Source of the DNA: an uncultured Sphingomonadaceae bacterium
Lineage (GTDB): Bacteria; Pseudomonadota; Alphaproteobacteria; Sphingomonadales; Sphingomonadaceae
Direction: 5' to 3'
DNA length: 64,000 nucleotides
Assembly (NCBI GenBank): GCA_947496865.1
Contig: CANMEE010000003.1
Location: 108,244 to 172,243, forward strand
In this document: in pieces, positions 27,528 to 36,502 of the stretch
Numbering within the stretch: position 1 is the first letter of the stretch
Layout of the letters: every line of letters begins with the position of its first letter
The notes under the pieces: model-generated
Database searches by the model: none
What the model was told of the DNA's origin: nothing
The model's input: the letters and a program-made list of their open reading frames with translations, nothing else
Translations under genes and position numbers: made by a program

Positions 27528-27908
27528 TCAAATTAAGTTTGATAGGATCAGTTAGGACGGCCAGTTTGTAGAGGTTTTTTTAGAAACCTGAACAAGTGTT
27601 TGCCAGGATTGAGAGTTGTATGAAACTCAGTTTCATGTTTTAAAAATTGGGGACAATATCTAAAAAATGCGATCCAAGCGCTGCGAAATTTTTGACCCGG
27701 TTTGGTAAAAACTACCAACTCCATAACTTCGCTTTTGGCATTTTTCAGTCCAGCGACATCGTTTGCTCAGTCCAGCGATGCAAGCAAGTTTAACAGCTAA
27801 CTGCCGTCCAATTAACGGCAATATTTTTTGTACCTTAGCCGCGTGACTAGGCGAGTGGTGACGTCATGGCATGAAAGCCCTCGTAGTACGTCAGCTTGGT
27901 TAGACCAA
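27528..27908. other. intergenic region between convergent units
   Basis: About 380 bases with no convincing gene. CAGTCCAGCGA occurs twice about 24 bp apart (near 27747 and 27770), a short direct repeat. A terminator-like hairpin lies at 27802. Nothing else is visible. Confidence 0.4.
27802..27829 (+). terminator. probable intrinsic terminator
   Basis: TGCCGT pairs with ACGGCA around a 7-base loop, and a run of six T follows after ATA. It is about 275 bp downstream of the lipoprotein/helical unit, the most likely unit it ends. Confidence 0.5.
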
Positions 27909-28934
27909 TTAATCTTGGGCTGGTTTGTCAGCTATCGGTTTTGCAGGGCTTTTGACCACAATTCTGATACCTGCAATAATCGCCAGTAACAATCCGATAG
28001 CTGCCCACCAAAAATCTTTCAATAAATCGAGTAATTTTTTGTACCACGCCAAATCTTTCTCTGTTTGTGCTCTTTCTTCCTCCGCTTTGGCCTCTTCAGA
28101 AATATCTACATTTACTGTGATTGGCGCACCTTCATAAGCATCAATTTCGGTTCCATCGGATGATAAAACGCGTAGCATCACAGAAAGTTTCTTTGGCCCT
28201 TTTGTTTTAGGGGTTACACGCCAAACCCAAGTTTCCCGGTTTGCTGCTGAAATAGAACGCTCAGCATCACCATCGACAAGCTCAATGTCAAACCCAGCCC
28301 CCTTTAATTCTGCTCGCATACGAGCTCCTATTCGGATTGCTGTTACAGCTACTTGATCGCTGCCACCTGATCGAGTTACCACAGCGTCAGTTTCTCCCAC
28401 TCCACCTATTGCAAGCCTAACTTCATAGGGTTTTTCGACAATCATTTCACGATCAGGGTCAAAGGCGGCCACCCCCTTAGCCATTTTTTCCCGTTCGAAT
28501 TTGTATTCCTCACATTTAAAGCGCGGAAGCCACTGTTTTACAGGCTCGCAATATTCGCTCCTTTGACTGGCTGCGGAACCATCATTTGCAAGTTGATTGT
28601 GATTCCATCGGATATTTGGTCCCCTTTGGGTTCTCTGATTGGTGCCGCCGTTTCCATTCACAGGGCATTCCCCACCTTGTTCACAAGATAGTGGAGGCGG
28701 CGGCGGCGGCGGCGGAGGCGGAGGAGGAGGAGGAGGAGGAGGAGGAGGAGGAGGAGGAGGAGGCGGAGGCGGCGGAGGCGGAGGAGGAGGAGGAGGAGGA
28801 GGAGGAGGAGGAGGAGGAGGAGGAGGAGGAGGAGGAGGAGGAGGAGGAGCTTCACTTGATGCACAAGAAGCAACCATACCCGCGGACGAAATAATAAGAA
28901 AAGCTGAAAGAAAAAGCGTTAAGAACCGTTTCAT
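27909..28934 (-). CDS. lipoprotein with a 52-proline tract and C-terminal membrane helix
   Basis: A 341-residue protein. The N-terminal signal ends in lipobox VASC with the lipidated Cys at position 24. Residues 30-81 are uninterrupted Pro. A soluble region of about 200 residues has a Cys pair (CEPVKQWLPRFKCEEY) and a beta-rich domain (YEVRLAIGGV, WVWRVTPKTKGPKKLSVMLRVL). A charged helix (EEAKAEEERAQTEKDLAWYKKL) leads into a TM helix at about 305-325 and a short basic tail. It would therefore be anchored twice. ATG 28934 is the start giving the signal peptide. It lies 219 bp after the nuclease gene in the same direction. The function is unknown; the Pro tract suggests a rigid spacer. Confidence 0.7.
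   Translation of the reverse strand: MKRFLTLFLSAFLIISSAGMVASCASSEAPPPPPPPPPPPPPPPPPPPPPPPPPPPPPPPPPPPPPPPPPPPPPPPPPPPPLSCEQGGECPVNGNGGTNQRTQRGPNIRWNHNQLANDGSAASQRSEYCEPVKQWLPRFKCEEYKFEREKMAKGVAAFDPDREMIVEKPYEVRLAIGGVGETDAVVTRSGGSDQVAVTAIRIGARMRAELKGAGFDIELVDGDAERSISAANRETWVWRVTPKTKGPKKLSVMLRVLSSDGTEIDAYEGAPITVNVDISEEAKAEEERAQTEKDLAWYKKLLDLLKDFWWAAIGLLLAIIAGIRIVVKSPAKPIADKPAQD
28692..28847. repeat. 156-bp GGA/GGC triplet tract encoding polyproline
   Basis: An almost pure run of GGA and GGC triplets on the plus strand (TCC and GCC read as CCT/CCG on the minus strand), in frame with the lipoprotein gene. One strand is nearly all purine. Other frames of the same tract give false poly-Gly, poly-Glu and poly-Leu products. 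Confidence 0.9.
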
Positions 28935-29153
28935 GGCACACCTCCGTGTAAAAATGTTTGTACTACAGTTTGTTATTTTTGAAAATTGTACAAATAACAC
29001 TACTGCTTATTAGATATTTACTAGAGAGGTTTCAGCATATTCCGAAAGAAAACGTAATTTTTATTGTTCATAAATTCTCTCTATTTTGTCTAGTAAATCT
29101 GCTCGACCGATGGATAAAAAACCTTTTACGAAGACGATTGATGTTAACTGTCT

Positions 29154-30491
29154 TCATTGGCCCCGTTCAAACATATAAGCCATTCCGCGTTCAATTCGCT
29201 TCAAGTCATTGCCCGTCCAATTCACATGATCGATTAGACGCCCTTCATCGTCATGCAGCATTAAACTGCCTCCTCGGTTGGGTAGTTTGAGGGGGCCCAT
29301 TGCTCTTCCAGTCACACGAAGTGAATCGCCCGAATTAATCGACCCATCTAGTTCGGTACGGCGGCCCATTTTATCAGTTAGGGACCATTTTTTAAGCGAT
29401 ATTCGACCACCGCCTCGATTGTGCAGAGAAACCCATTCGCCGCTTTGTTGCTGGGATGTCGGGTTTATCATCGCTGAATTGATTACGACCGGACGATCGG
29501 CAAGCGCGCCGACGGGGTCGCGCACTTCCGCCGCACGAGCAACTAATTCACTCGATCGATCAAAAGGAATGCGTTCGGGAAACTGGAAAACTTTCTTTTC
29601 AGTTTGCCGCTCTGGATTGTCGTAATAGAACAACGGATTGGCATCAAAAAGCTTCTTGCCGAAGTTTATGTCCGTCAAATCCTGAAGTTCTTTGATAGTG
29701 ACTTGATATCTTCTATCGGTTTTGACTGTCGCGGATCCTTTTTGATCCCGCAGAATTGTAGGATCTTGAAAGATGGCAAAGGCCAAAACCCCTAGCTGAT
29801 CATCTCTTTCATCAAATTTGGATTGAAAACAAACGACTTTAAAAAATCCAGACGGCGCGCGCGCTGACTTCTTGCTTGAGATGTGAATGTGCCGATCCAA
29901 GTCACCAAATATAGGACCTGAAATTACGGAGAGCTTGTCGTTAGCATCATCTTGAAATTCCCGCACGATATTGGATTCAAGAGCGCGCCATTCGTCCCGG
30001 TTCAAATTTCCGTGCTGAAGTGATGCATTGGAGTAGAGAAATGTCGCTTTGCCAGCTTGATCAGCTTCCTCAGGTGAATTGCCCCACATGTTATTCCACC
30101 GCATGGCCATATGACCCTTGTCATAGGGATTGGGAATGGTTTCCCCTGACACGCTTTTGCGATCTTTGTAATATTCGTTTTCTAACTGATCGGTTCTTTC
30201 AAAATTACCATCGATCCGCCAGCCGCGTTCACCGAAGTGTTCACCGTGTATTTTGTTTTTATTCGGCACGAACTTAGTCTGGTCAATGTTGCTGGCGACA
30301 TAGATTGGTTGGCGCGTGTGCTCGTTCATTACTACCGTAAAGTGGATGTGATCCGAATAGAGGTTATCACGAAGTATTCCAGGACGACGTATCGCCGAGC
30401 GCCCCAAGGTGCGACCAAAGCTTGGCAGTGGAACTCTAATTTTGTCGCTTATGAAATGCGGATCGTAGCCTTTTTCCAATTTAGCCCCCAA
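29154..30491 (-). CDS. DNA/RNA non-specific endonuclease with lamin-tail-like domain
   Basis: A 445-residue protein. Residues about 45-310 match the beta-beta-alpha-metal NUC endonuclease family. PYDKGHMAMRW (123-131) has the catalytic His127 in the DRGH-type motif. SNASLQHGNLNRDEW (154-168) supplies the metal-binding Asn. Residues about 345-440 look like a lamin-tail domain (SGEWVSLHNRGGGRISLKKW). No signal peptide is seen, unlike secreted nucleases of this family, so it may act in the cytoplasm. The start is uncertain: TTG 30491, or TTG 30479 which has GGGGG just upstream. It follows the patatin gene by 52 bp. Confidence 0.8.
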   Translation of the reverse strand: MGAKLEKGYDPHFISDKIRVPLPSFGRTLGRSAIRRPGILRDNLYSDHIHFTVVMNEHTRQPIYVASNIDQTKFVPNKNKIHGEHFGERGWRIDGNFERTDQLENEYYKDRKSVSGETIPNPYDKGHMAMRWNNMWGNSPEEADQAGKATFLYSNASLQHGNLNRDEWRALESNIVREFQDDANDKLSVISGPIFGDLDRHIHISSKKSARAPSGFFKVVCFQSKFDERDDQLGVLAFAIFQDPTILRDQKGSATVKTDRRYQVTIKELQDLTDINFGKKLFDANPLFYYDNPERQTEKKVFQFPERIPFDRSSELVARAAEVRDPVGALADRPVVINSAMINPTSQQQSGEWVSLHNRGGGRISLKKWSLTDKMGRRTELDGSINSGDSLRVTGRAMGPLKLPNRGGSLMLHDDEGRLIDHVNWTGNDLKRIERGMAYMFERGQ

Positions 30492-30543
30492 TTTTAAAAT
30501 TCAGTTTCTAAGTCATTTTCGAATTTGCCTGATCGCTATGACC

Positions 30544-33177
30544 TCATTTCTCCGTTGGCCTCGATAGCCATTTTCTTAATCGCCCTGAACTTGCAGTAAA
30601 AAGCTGCTCGCCCGCCATCTCGCCGAGATGCCGATAAGCTTCCCACTGTTCTTCATCAAAAAATTGATCTGCTGTTGTTTGCTGAGGAAAGGTCTCATTT
30701 CCTTGCTGATAGCTATAGGCCAACACTTCAGGAGGCTCGGTATGAATGATCTTTGGCTTGATCAAAACCAATATGCCCGCTGCGCCGCTGGCATATTTGA
30801 TCTTCGCAATCGCACTGATTGCCCCACCTGGTTTCGCCCTATCTGCTTTGGTGGCGAGGTCTGCAAATGGACCGATAAGCTCTGACAATTGAGTATTTTT
30901 TCCGATCTCTTTGTCCAGCTCTTTCTGATCAAGAAAACTAATTTTTGCACCAAGATCGGTTCGAGCCATTCTCAACAATCTTGTGACATCTGCCATCTTA
31001 TAATCCGGATCAGCGCCATTATCGCAAGCTACGATGAACCGCAGCTCGCGTTGCAACAGTGGATAGATTCCAGTATTATCGAAATGGCCGCCGTCAGTGA
31101 GGTACCAACGTTTGCTGTGCGTTCCAAAGAACTTTCCTATTAGCTCCAAGAAAAGATAGTGTTGGACACTTCCTTTAAATAGGCCGCCATCATTAACTGT
31201 TTGGCTGCGGGATTTGGTTTTTTTCCACCAATAGCCAAGCCGGACATTTCCCAACGTGGCCAGAATAGAAATTGTTAGAGAAGTACCAGAACCTATTGCC
31301 GCCGAAACCGCCGCACCTGATATCGCAATCCAGTTAGCAAGTGGGAGGTTCTCTCCAAAATGATCCGTATATTCTCTTTTGTCGGGATCGGAAACAGCGC
31401 GCGTGGCAGCAACGCCAACCTTCGCCCCTTCGAACACGGTACCGCTTGGAGAAAGGTGCATGGGTTTGCCTTTGCGGTCATGCGCAACAATTTTTGAGTC
31501 CTCAGACACCGTTTCAGCGATCGTCATATTGATGAGATGAAGTGGGGCCTTCCCCTCTGCGCCTCCAGTATAATATTGCTTCAGCGAAATATTATCTTGA
31601 TCGTAGTCTTTGGCTACGCTGCCATGTTGACGCTCTCTACTAGAAGCTCCGATATATGCCCTCTTGAGTCTAGCTGCGTAAAATGTGGCAAGAGAGGAGA
31701 GATTGATGAATGAGAATGAACGTGCCGCCGCAGCATAGGCAAAAAATAAAGCGCCGGAGGCTAATATGGTCATCGCAGTCAATCCTAAGAAAGAAAATTC
31801 TGCGATCATTGTTGCATTTTGTGAAGCGCTATAACCAGCATACGCAACCACGCTCCAGAAAATTAACCACGCGGCCAAAAGCGCGATGGCCGCAAATGCA
31901 AATAATGGCCCGCTGATCTTTCTAATGGCGCGTCCAAATGGGCTTTCGAAGGAGCTTCCCGACTTTAACCCCTTGCTTGCTAGGTAGCTTAAAAGTGGCG
32001 GGCCGAAAGCGAGAATTGCTGCAGACAAATTTGCCCAATCGGTGAGACCCTTCTCCAGTCCAAAGTTCTCGACAAGCAACTCTTCCCAAACTCTCCCAAG
32101 CCATTGCATTGCTGCGAACACAAAGAGAGCCGAAATGGCCACCAAGCCTAGAGATAGTTTGCGGCTCAAATATCCGCGAATGCGATCTTGGGCTTCACCG
32201 AGAAAATTCGGATTATTACGTTTTGCGCCTGCAGGTAGGCCACCGACTTTATGCTCTGCCCAAATATATGAAAGGATCGCGTAACCTGCTGACAGAGCAA
32301 CAAAGATACCAATATGCTCAATGCTGCTAAGAGTGTTGAGGATATTCCTGCCCGGTTCGCTGATATTCACTGAATTCGATATTGAAAAATGATTGTTGAT
32401 CCATATGTGCAATCCGGGCTGCTTGATGACGTGGTAAGATACTAATATCCCTCCAATCGATGCGGCAACTAATCCCCAAAACACTCCCGAACTCAGCATT
32501 CGCGTCAAAAGACTAGGATGGATCCAATCACGGCTGGTGATCCAGTAAGCTGCGGCCTGTCCGAATATGAAAACAATAGTAAGAATAGCAAAGACGGCAA
32601 GCGTTGGGCTCGGTCCGGCTGTGAAAGAAGCGAACAAAACCGTATCAGCCAGGTAGGTCAGCCAAAACATAAGTACAATCGCAACACCCAACACGATATG
32701 AAGTGCTAGCCAATTTCGAGCCACCACTGCAGCGGCAAATGCGGCATCGCTAGTGCCGCCTGGCGTTAAATAGCGACCCGCTTCTCGAAGCTTGCGGACA
32801 GCCTCCAATCCTCTTGGTGATTGCAAGGGTTCAGAAGGATCAAAATCTAAATCAGTCTTCGTTGAAGTTGCTGCTTGAGAGCCTCTAAACTCTTTGGATA
32901 GGAACAGAGCGCCAAAAAAGCTTCCAATATAACTGCCCCCAGATACAGTTGACAGGTAGTCAATCTTTGGGAAAATCTTTAGTCGACTCAATGCCTGCAG
33001 AAAACCAAGACTATATGTGGCACTTCGAATCCCGCCGCCAGATAGTGCCAAGCCGGTTAGGTAGGGTGAATCTGCATTAGGTTGTTGAAATCTTTCTCGG
33101 CGTTCTTTGACTAAGTCGAACTCGTCCGTGACGAGATCATCGAAACTGCGTTTTTGTTTTTGATCGCCTTCAGACAC
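30544..33177 (-). CDS. membrane-spanning patatin-like phospholipase
   Basis: An 877-residue protein combining a patatin lipase domain with membrane helices. LALSGGGIRSATYSLGFLQ (43-61) has the oxyanion-hole GGGIRS. STVSGGSYIG (76-85) carries the likely nucleophile Ser79. DGGHFDNTG starting at Asp695 completes the Ser/Asp dyad. Between them residues about 155-490 hold several hydrophobic helices, so the catalytic halves are split by a membrane region. Patatins hydrolyse phospholipids or related esters. The GTG start at 33177 has a GGGGGG stretch upstream. The nuclease gene follows 52 bp downstream, so the two are probably cotranscribed. Confidence 0.8.
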   Translation of the reverse strand: MSEGDQKQKRSFDDLVTDEFDLVKERRERFQQPNADSPYLTGLALSGGGIRSATYSLGFLQALSRLKIFPKIDYLSTVSGGSYIGSFFGALFLSKEFRGSQAATSTKTDLDFDPSEPLQSPRGLEAVRKLREAGRYLTPGGTSDAAFAAAVVARNWLALHIVLGVAIVLMFWLTYLADTVLFASFTAGPSPTLAVFAILTIVFIFGQAAAYWITSRDWIHPSLLTRMLSSGVFWGLVAASIGGILVSYHVIKQPGLHIWINNHFSISNSVNISEPGRNILNTLSSIEHIGIFVALSAGYAILSYIWAEHKVGGLPAGAKRNNPNFLGEAQDRIRGYLSRKLSLGLVAISALFVFAAMQWLGRVWEELLVENFGLEKGLTDWANLSAAILAFGPPLLSYLASKGLKSGSSFESPFGRAIRKISGPLFAFAAIALLAAWLIFWSVVAYAGYSASQNATMIAEFSFLGLTAMTILASGALFFAYAAAARSFSFINLSSLATFYAARLKRAYIGASSRERQHGSVAKDYDQDNISLKQYYTGGAEGKAPLHLINMTIAETVSEDSKIVAHDRKGKPMHLSPSGTVFEGAKVGVAATRAVSDPDKREYTDHFGENLPLANWIAISGAAVSAAIGSGTSLTISILATLGNVRLGYWWKKTKSRSQTVNDGGLFKGSVQHYLFLELIGKFFGTHSKRWYLTDGGHFDNTGIYPLLQRELRFIVACDNGADPDYKMADVTRLLRMARTDLGAKISFLDQKELDKEIGKNTQLSELIGPFADLATKADRAKPGGAISAIAKIKYASGAAGILVLIKPKIIHTEPPEVLAYSYQQGNETFPQQTTADQFFDEEQWEAYRHLGEMAGEQLFTASSGRLRKWLSRPTEK

Positions 33178-33453
33178 CGCAGCCCCCCGCTTAAGGTCGA
33201 TCTGAAAATGCGACTCGGCCTTTGTGTATATTTACTTAATGTGATCCTTTACTTTTCAAGCTGTCAATTGACGAAACTTCTCAAAAACTGTTTGAAGACT
33301 GCATCACTATACTGCTGGAAATAAGTCTTTTATGTTGATTTTCTGGGCCGGGCCGACCACGGTCTCTATTTCCCAAAGCGAGAAATTACGGACGCCTAAA
33401 AAACTTGATCCATTTCGGATATAGTTGGTTTTTAGTTTACATGACGGCGCATA

Positions 33454-34041
33454 TTACCATTTCGTTCGATATTCATCGATTACATGTGAGTCCTGAATAT
33501 TCAAATATATCGCGGTCGTTTCCAAATTTTCATGCCCCAATATTTTCTGCAAAGCGGGCAATGAAAATCCTTTCATCAAAGCGAGGATCGCAAAGGTATG
33601 CCGGAGCACATGCGGCGAAACTGGTGTGACGATTTGCGCGCGATTGGCAATGATTTTTACGCGGCGTTGCGCGGAGCGAATGGAATAATTCATATCATTG
33701 CGGATAGCAAAATGCTTTTCGAGCAGAGCCATGGCTCTATTGGACACCGGTACGGTGCGCCTTTTAGTTTGCCTGTTCGTGCCTTTGCCAAAAATAGTGA
33801 GCGTGCGTTCTTGCCAATTGACATTTTGCGGAGTGAGGGACTGCCGCTCGCCGATGCGCAATTCGGTATCGAGCAATAGCCAGACGAGCAATTTGTCTTC
33901 AAATATCAAGCACGCTTTCTCGAGGGACTGGACCTGATCAAGATTGAGCGGGACGCGTTTATATTGGTATTTCATAGGAGGGATAATAGCATATCGGCGT
34001 GAGCGCCCTTGGATCACGCCAAACTGTCGCCTTCTCTCCAT
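33454..34041 (-). CDS. compact tyrosine recombinase/integrase
   Basis: A 195-residue protein that is essentially only the catalytic domain. TELRIGERQSL holds the first Arg, the beta-hairpin TIFGKGTNRQTKRRTVPV the Lys, SPHVLRHTF the HxxR, and LGHENLETTAIYLN the second His and the Tyr nucleophile. The usual N-terminal core-binding domain is absent or reduced to about 35 residues. ATG 34041 has GGAG 4 bp upstream. It sits at the junction between the accessory island and the type I secretion locus, and could have moved either. It may be a full small integrase or a truncated one. Confidence 0.8.
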   Translation of the reverse strand: MERRRQFGVIQGRSRRYAIIPPMKYQYKRVPLNLDQVQSLEKACLIFEDKLLVWLLLDTELRIGERQSLTPQNVNWQERTLTIFGKGTNRQTKRRTVPVSNRAMALLEKHFAIRNDMNYSIRSAQRRVKIIANRAQIVTPVSPHVLRHTFAILALMKGFSLPALQKILGHENLETTAIYLNIQDSHVIDEYRTKW

Positions 34042-34171
34042 CACGCTCCACGCAACCCCAATGACTTAGCGTGGTAAGGCGCCTGTAAGGCGCGTCTTTT
34101 GAAGGTAGTTAGCGACCGGCTTGCATCCGCAAAGCATGACGATGGTCGTATCTGCTGACCAAAGCGCTCAA

Positions 34172-34194
34172 ATTACATCCAGAATGGATGTAAT
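34172..34194. promoter_or_regulatory. palindromic operator candidate upstream of the exporter gene
   Basis: Arms ATTACATCCA and TGGATGTAAT are perfectly complementary around GAA, 128 bp before the ABC exporter start. A near-copy lies upstream of the acyltransferase gene at 38011, so it is probably a regulator binding site of the secretion locus. The regulator is not encoded in the window as far as I can see. Confidence 0.55.
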
Positions 34195-34321
34195 CGCATT
34201 CTCATACAAAAAGAAGCCAAGTAAATCTGTGTAATTGGTCGTCAGCCAACAGTTTAACTAGCGAATCTAGACAATCGCTGTTACTAGCCTGCGGCTTGAG
34301 TATAGCGGGGGCGCGTAAAAT

Positions 34322-36502
34322 ATGTCCGGTGGGGCAGACGACCAGACCATAGATCAACCTGTTGAGCAGGCCGGGCCAATTGATCCGGCGCTGGCCTGTT
34401 TTGTGTTGCTTGCGAAATTTCTCGGACTGCCAGCTGATCCCCAGCAAATTCATCATGATCGCGGTAAGGGCGATGAGCCTTACACGCTGGAGCATCTGTC
34501 GCGAATTGGCAAAAAACTGGGCCTGATTGCGCGCTTGCGTGATGCCTCGAGAGAAGAACTCTCCAAAATTCCGCTACCGGCGATTGTGCGGACAAAGGAC
34601 AGTAGCGCATTCATTTTGCTCAAGATTGAGGATGACAGTCTTAACCCGCGTTACCTCATCCAGCGCGGCGATGCGGAGCGCCCGGAAGTCTTGTCGGCAG
34701 AAGCTTTTGATGAGGCCTATGCAGGACGTTTGCTGCTACTCACATCGCGCGAAAAGGTAGCAGGTGACAAGCGACCTTTCGATATCAGTTGGTTCATTCC
34801 CGCGCTTGTTAAATATCGTCGGGCCTTGCGCGATGTGCTGGTCGGCAGTTTCTTCTTGCAGCTTATGGGACTGGCTTCACCGATATTCTTCCAGTTGGTG
34901 ATCGACAAGGTACTGGTTCATCAGTCGTTGACCACTTTGGAAGTACTCGCGTTTGGACTGGCGGTTGTGCTGATCTGGGAGACCTTTTTGTCTGCCTTAA
35001 GAAACTGGCTTTTTGCGCATACGACCAACCGCGTGGATGCAGAATTATCCTCCAATATGTTCCGGCATCTTGTCAATTTGCCGGTGAGCTATTTTGAAGC
35101 GCGGCGTGTGGGTGACAGTGTGGCGCGTGTTCGTGAACTGGAAACCATCCGTGAATTTCTCACCAGCAATGCGGTAACCGTGGTGATCGACCTGTTCTTC
35201 ACCATCGTTTTCTTCTTGGTGATGTATATCTATTCTCCGTTGCTCACGCTCATCGTGGCGCTGACTATCCCGATCTATATTGCGATCTCTCTGTTTATCA
35301 CACCACCACTGCGCGCGCGCCTGGACGAGAAATTCCGCCGTGGTGCTGAGAACCAGGCCTTTCTGGTCGAAACGGTGACCGGTATTGGCACGCTCAAGTC
35401 CATGGCTGTCGAACCACAGATGCGCGACAAGTGGGAAAAGCTCTTCTCTGGCTATACGCAAACCGGCTTCAAGGTTGCGATCCTATCCAATTGGGGCAGC
35501 CATTTGATCCAGGTAGTGTCGAAACTGACGACGGTGGCGATCCTGTTCTTTGGGGCCAAGGCCGTGATTGCGGGTACGCTGACGGTGGGTTCGCTTGTGG
35601 CCTTTAACATGCTGGCCGGTCGTGTTGCCCAGCCGATTTTACGCTTGTCGCAGCTGTGGCAGGACTTTCAGCAGGTTCGTATCTCGGTCGATCGCTTGGG
35701 CGATGTTCTTAACGCGCCTGCTGAGCCGGAACATAATCCCAATCGTGCGAGCTTACCGCCTATTTCTGGCCGGGTGGAATTTGACAAAGTGCGCTTTCGC
35801 TATCGTCCCGATGCGCCTGAGGCTTTGCGGGGCGTCAGTCTCGAAGTCAAAGCGGGCGAGATGCTGGGCATTGTTGGGCCATCGGGGTCTGGCAAGTCTA
35901 CGCTGACCAAGCTAGTGCAACGGCTCTACGTGCCGGAGCAGGGCAGGGTGCTGATCGACGGCGTTGATCTCGCGCTGGTCGACCCGGCCTGGCTGCGGCG
36001 GCAAATCGGCGTGGTGCTGCAGGAGAATATCCTGTTCAATCGCACGGTCCGGGAGAATATCTCGCTGGCCGACCCAACGCGGCCTATGGAAGCGGTCATC
36101 GCGGCGGCAACATTGGCCGGTGCGCATGAGTTCATCCTCGAGCTCCCGCATGGTTACGATACCATAATCGAAGAACGCGGTGGCAATCTGTCTGGCGGTC
36201 AACGCCAAAGACTTGCCATTGCGCGCGCTTTGATTGGCGATCCGCGGGTCCTTATATTGGATGAAGCAACCAGTGCGCTGGATGCCGAGAGCGAGGAGAT
36301 CATCCAGAATAATTTAGGCAAGATCGCACAGGGCCGGACAACCATGATCATTGCGCACCGGCTGTCCGCCGTGCGTCAATGCAATCGGATTGTGACTGTC
36401 GAAGCGGGCGAAATCACCGAGGTGGGAACCCATGAGGAGCTGATCAAAGCGGATGGTCGTTATGCCATGCTCTACAAGAAACAAATGGGTATTGGGGCAT
36501 GA
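34322..36502 (+). CDS. type I secretion ABC exporter, HlyB-like
   Basis: Inner-membrane ATP-driven exporter of a type I secretion system, 726 residues. The N-terminal 140 residues form a C39-peptidase-like domain lacking the protease Cys (PALACFVLL where active enzymes have CGLAC), so it should bind, not cleave, the substrate. Six TM helices span about 160-430. The nucleotide-binding domain has Walker A GPSGSGKST, signature LSGGQRQRLAIARAL, Walker B VLILDEATSALD and H-loop IIAHRLS. The stop overlaps the adaptor start (ATGA). It is presumably dedicated to the giant RTX protein downstream. Confidence 0.93.
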   Translation: MSGGADDQTIDQPVEQAGPIDPALACFVLLAKFLGLPADPQQIHHDRGKGDEPYTLEHLSRIGKKLGLIARLRDASREELSKIPLPAIVRTKDSSAFILLKIEDDSLNPRYLIQRGDAERPEVLSAEAFDEAYAGRLLLLTSREKVAGDKRPFDISWFIPALVKYRRALRDVLVGSFFLQLMGLASPIFFQLVIDKVLVHQSLTTLEVLAFGLAVVLIWETFLSALRNWLFAHTTNRVDAELSSNMFRHLVNLPVSYFEARRVGDSVARVRELETIREFLTSNAVTVVIDLFFTIVFFLVMYIYSPLLTLIVALTIPIYIAISLFITPPLRARLDEKFRRGAENQAFLVETVTGIGTLKSMAVEPQMRDKWEKLFSGYTQTGFKVAILSNWGSHLIQVVSKLTTVAILFFGAKAVIAGTLTVGSLVAFNMLAGRVAQPILRLSQLWQDFQQVRISVDRLGDVLNAPAEPEHNPNRASLPPISGRVEFDKVRFRYRPDAPEALRGVSLEVKAGEMLGIVGPSGSGKSTLTKLVQRLYVPEQGRVLIDGVDLALVDPAWLRRQIGVVLQENILFNRTVRENISLADPTRPMEAVIAAATLAGAHEFILELPHGYDTIIEERGGNLSGGQRQRLAIARALIGDPRVLILDEATSALDAESEEIIQNNLGKIAQGRTTMIIAHRLSAVRQCNRIVTVEAGEITEVGTHEELIKADGRYAMLYKKQMGIGA

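Noticed and set aside
28586..29013. Long poly-Gly, poly-Glu and poly-Leu reading frames across the GGA/GGC tract
   Set aside because: They are other frames of the same triplet repeat. Only the minus-strand polyproline frame has a signal peptide, protein-like flanks and a sensible length.
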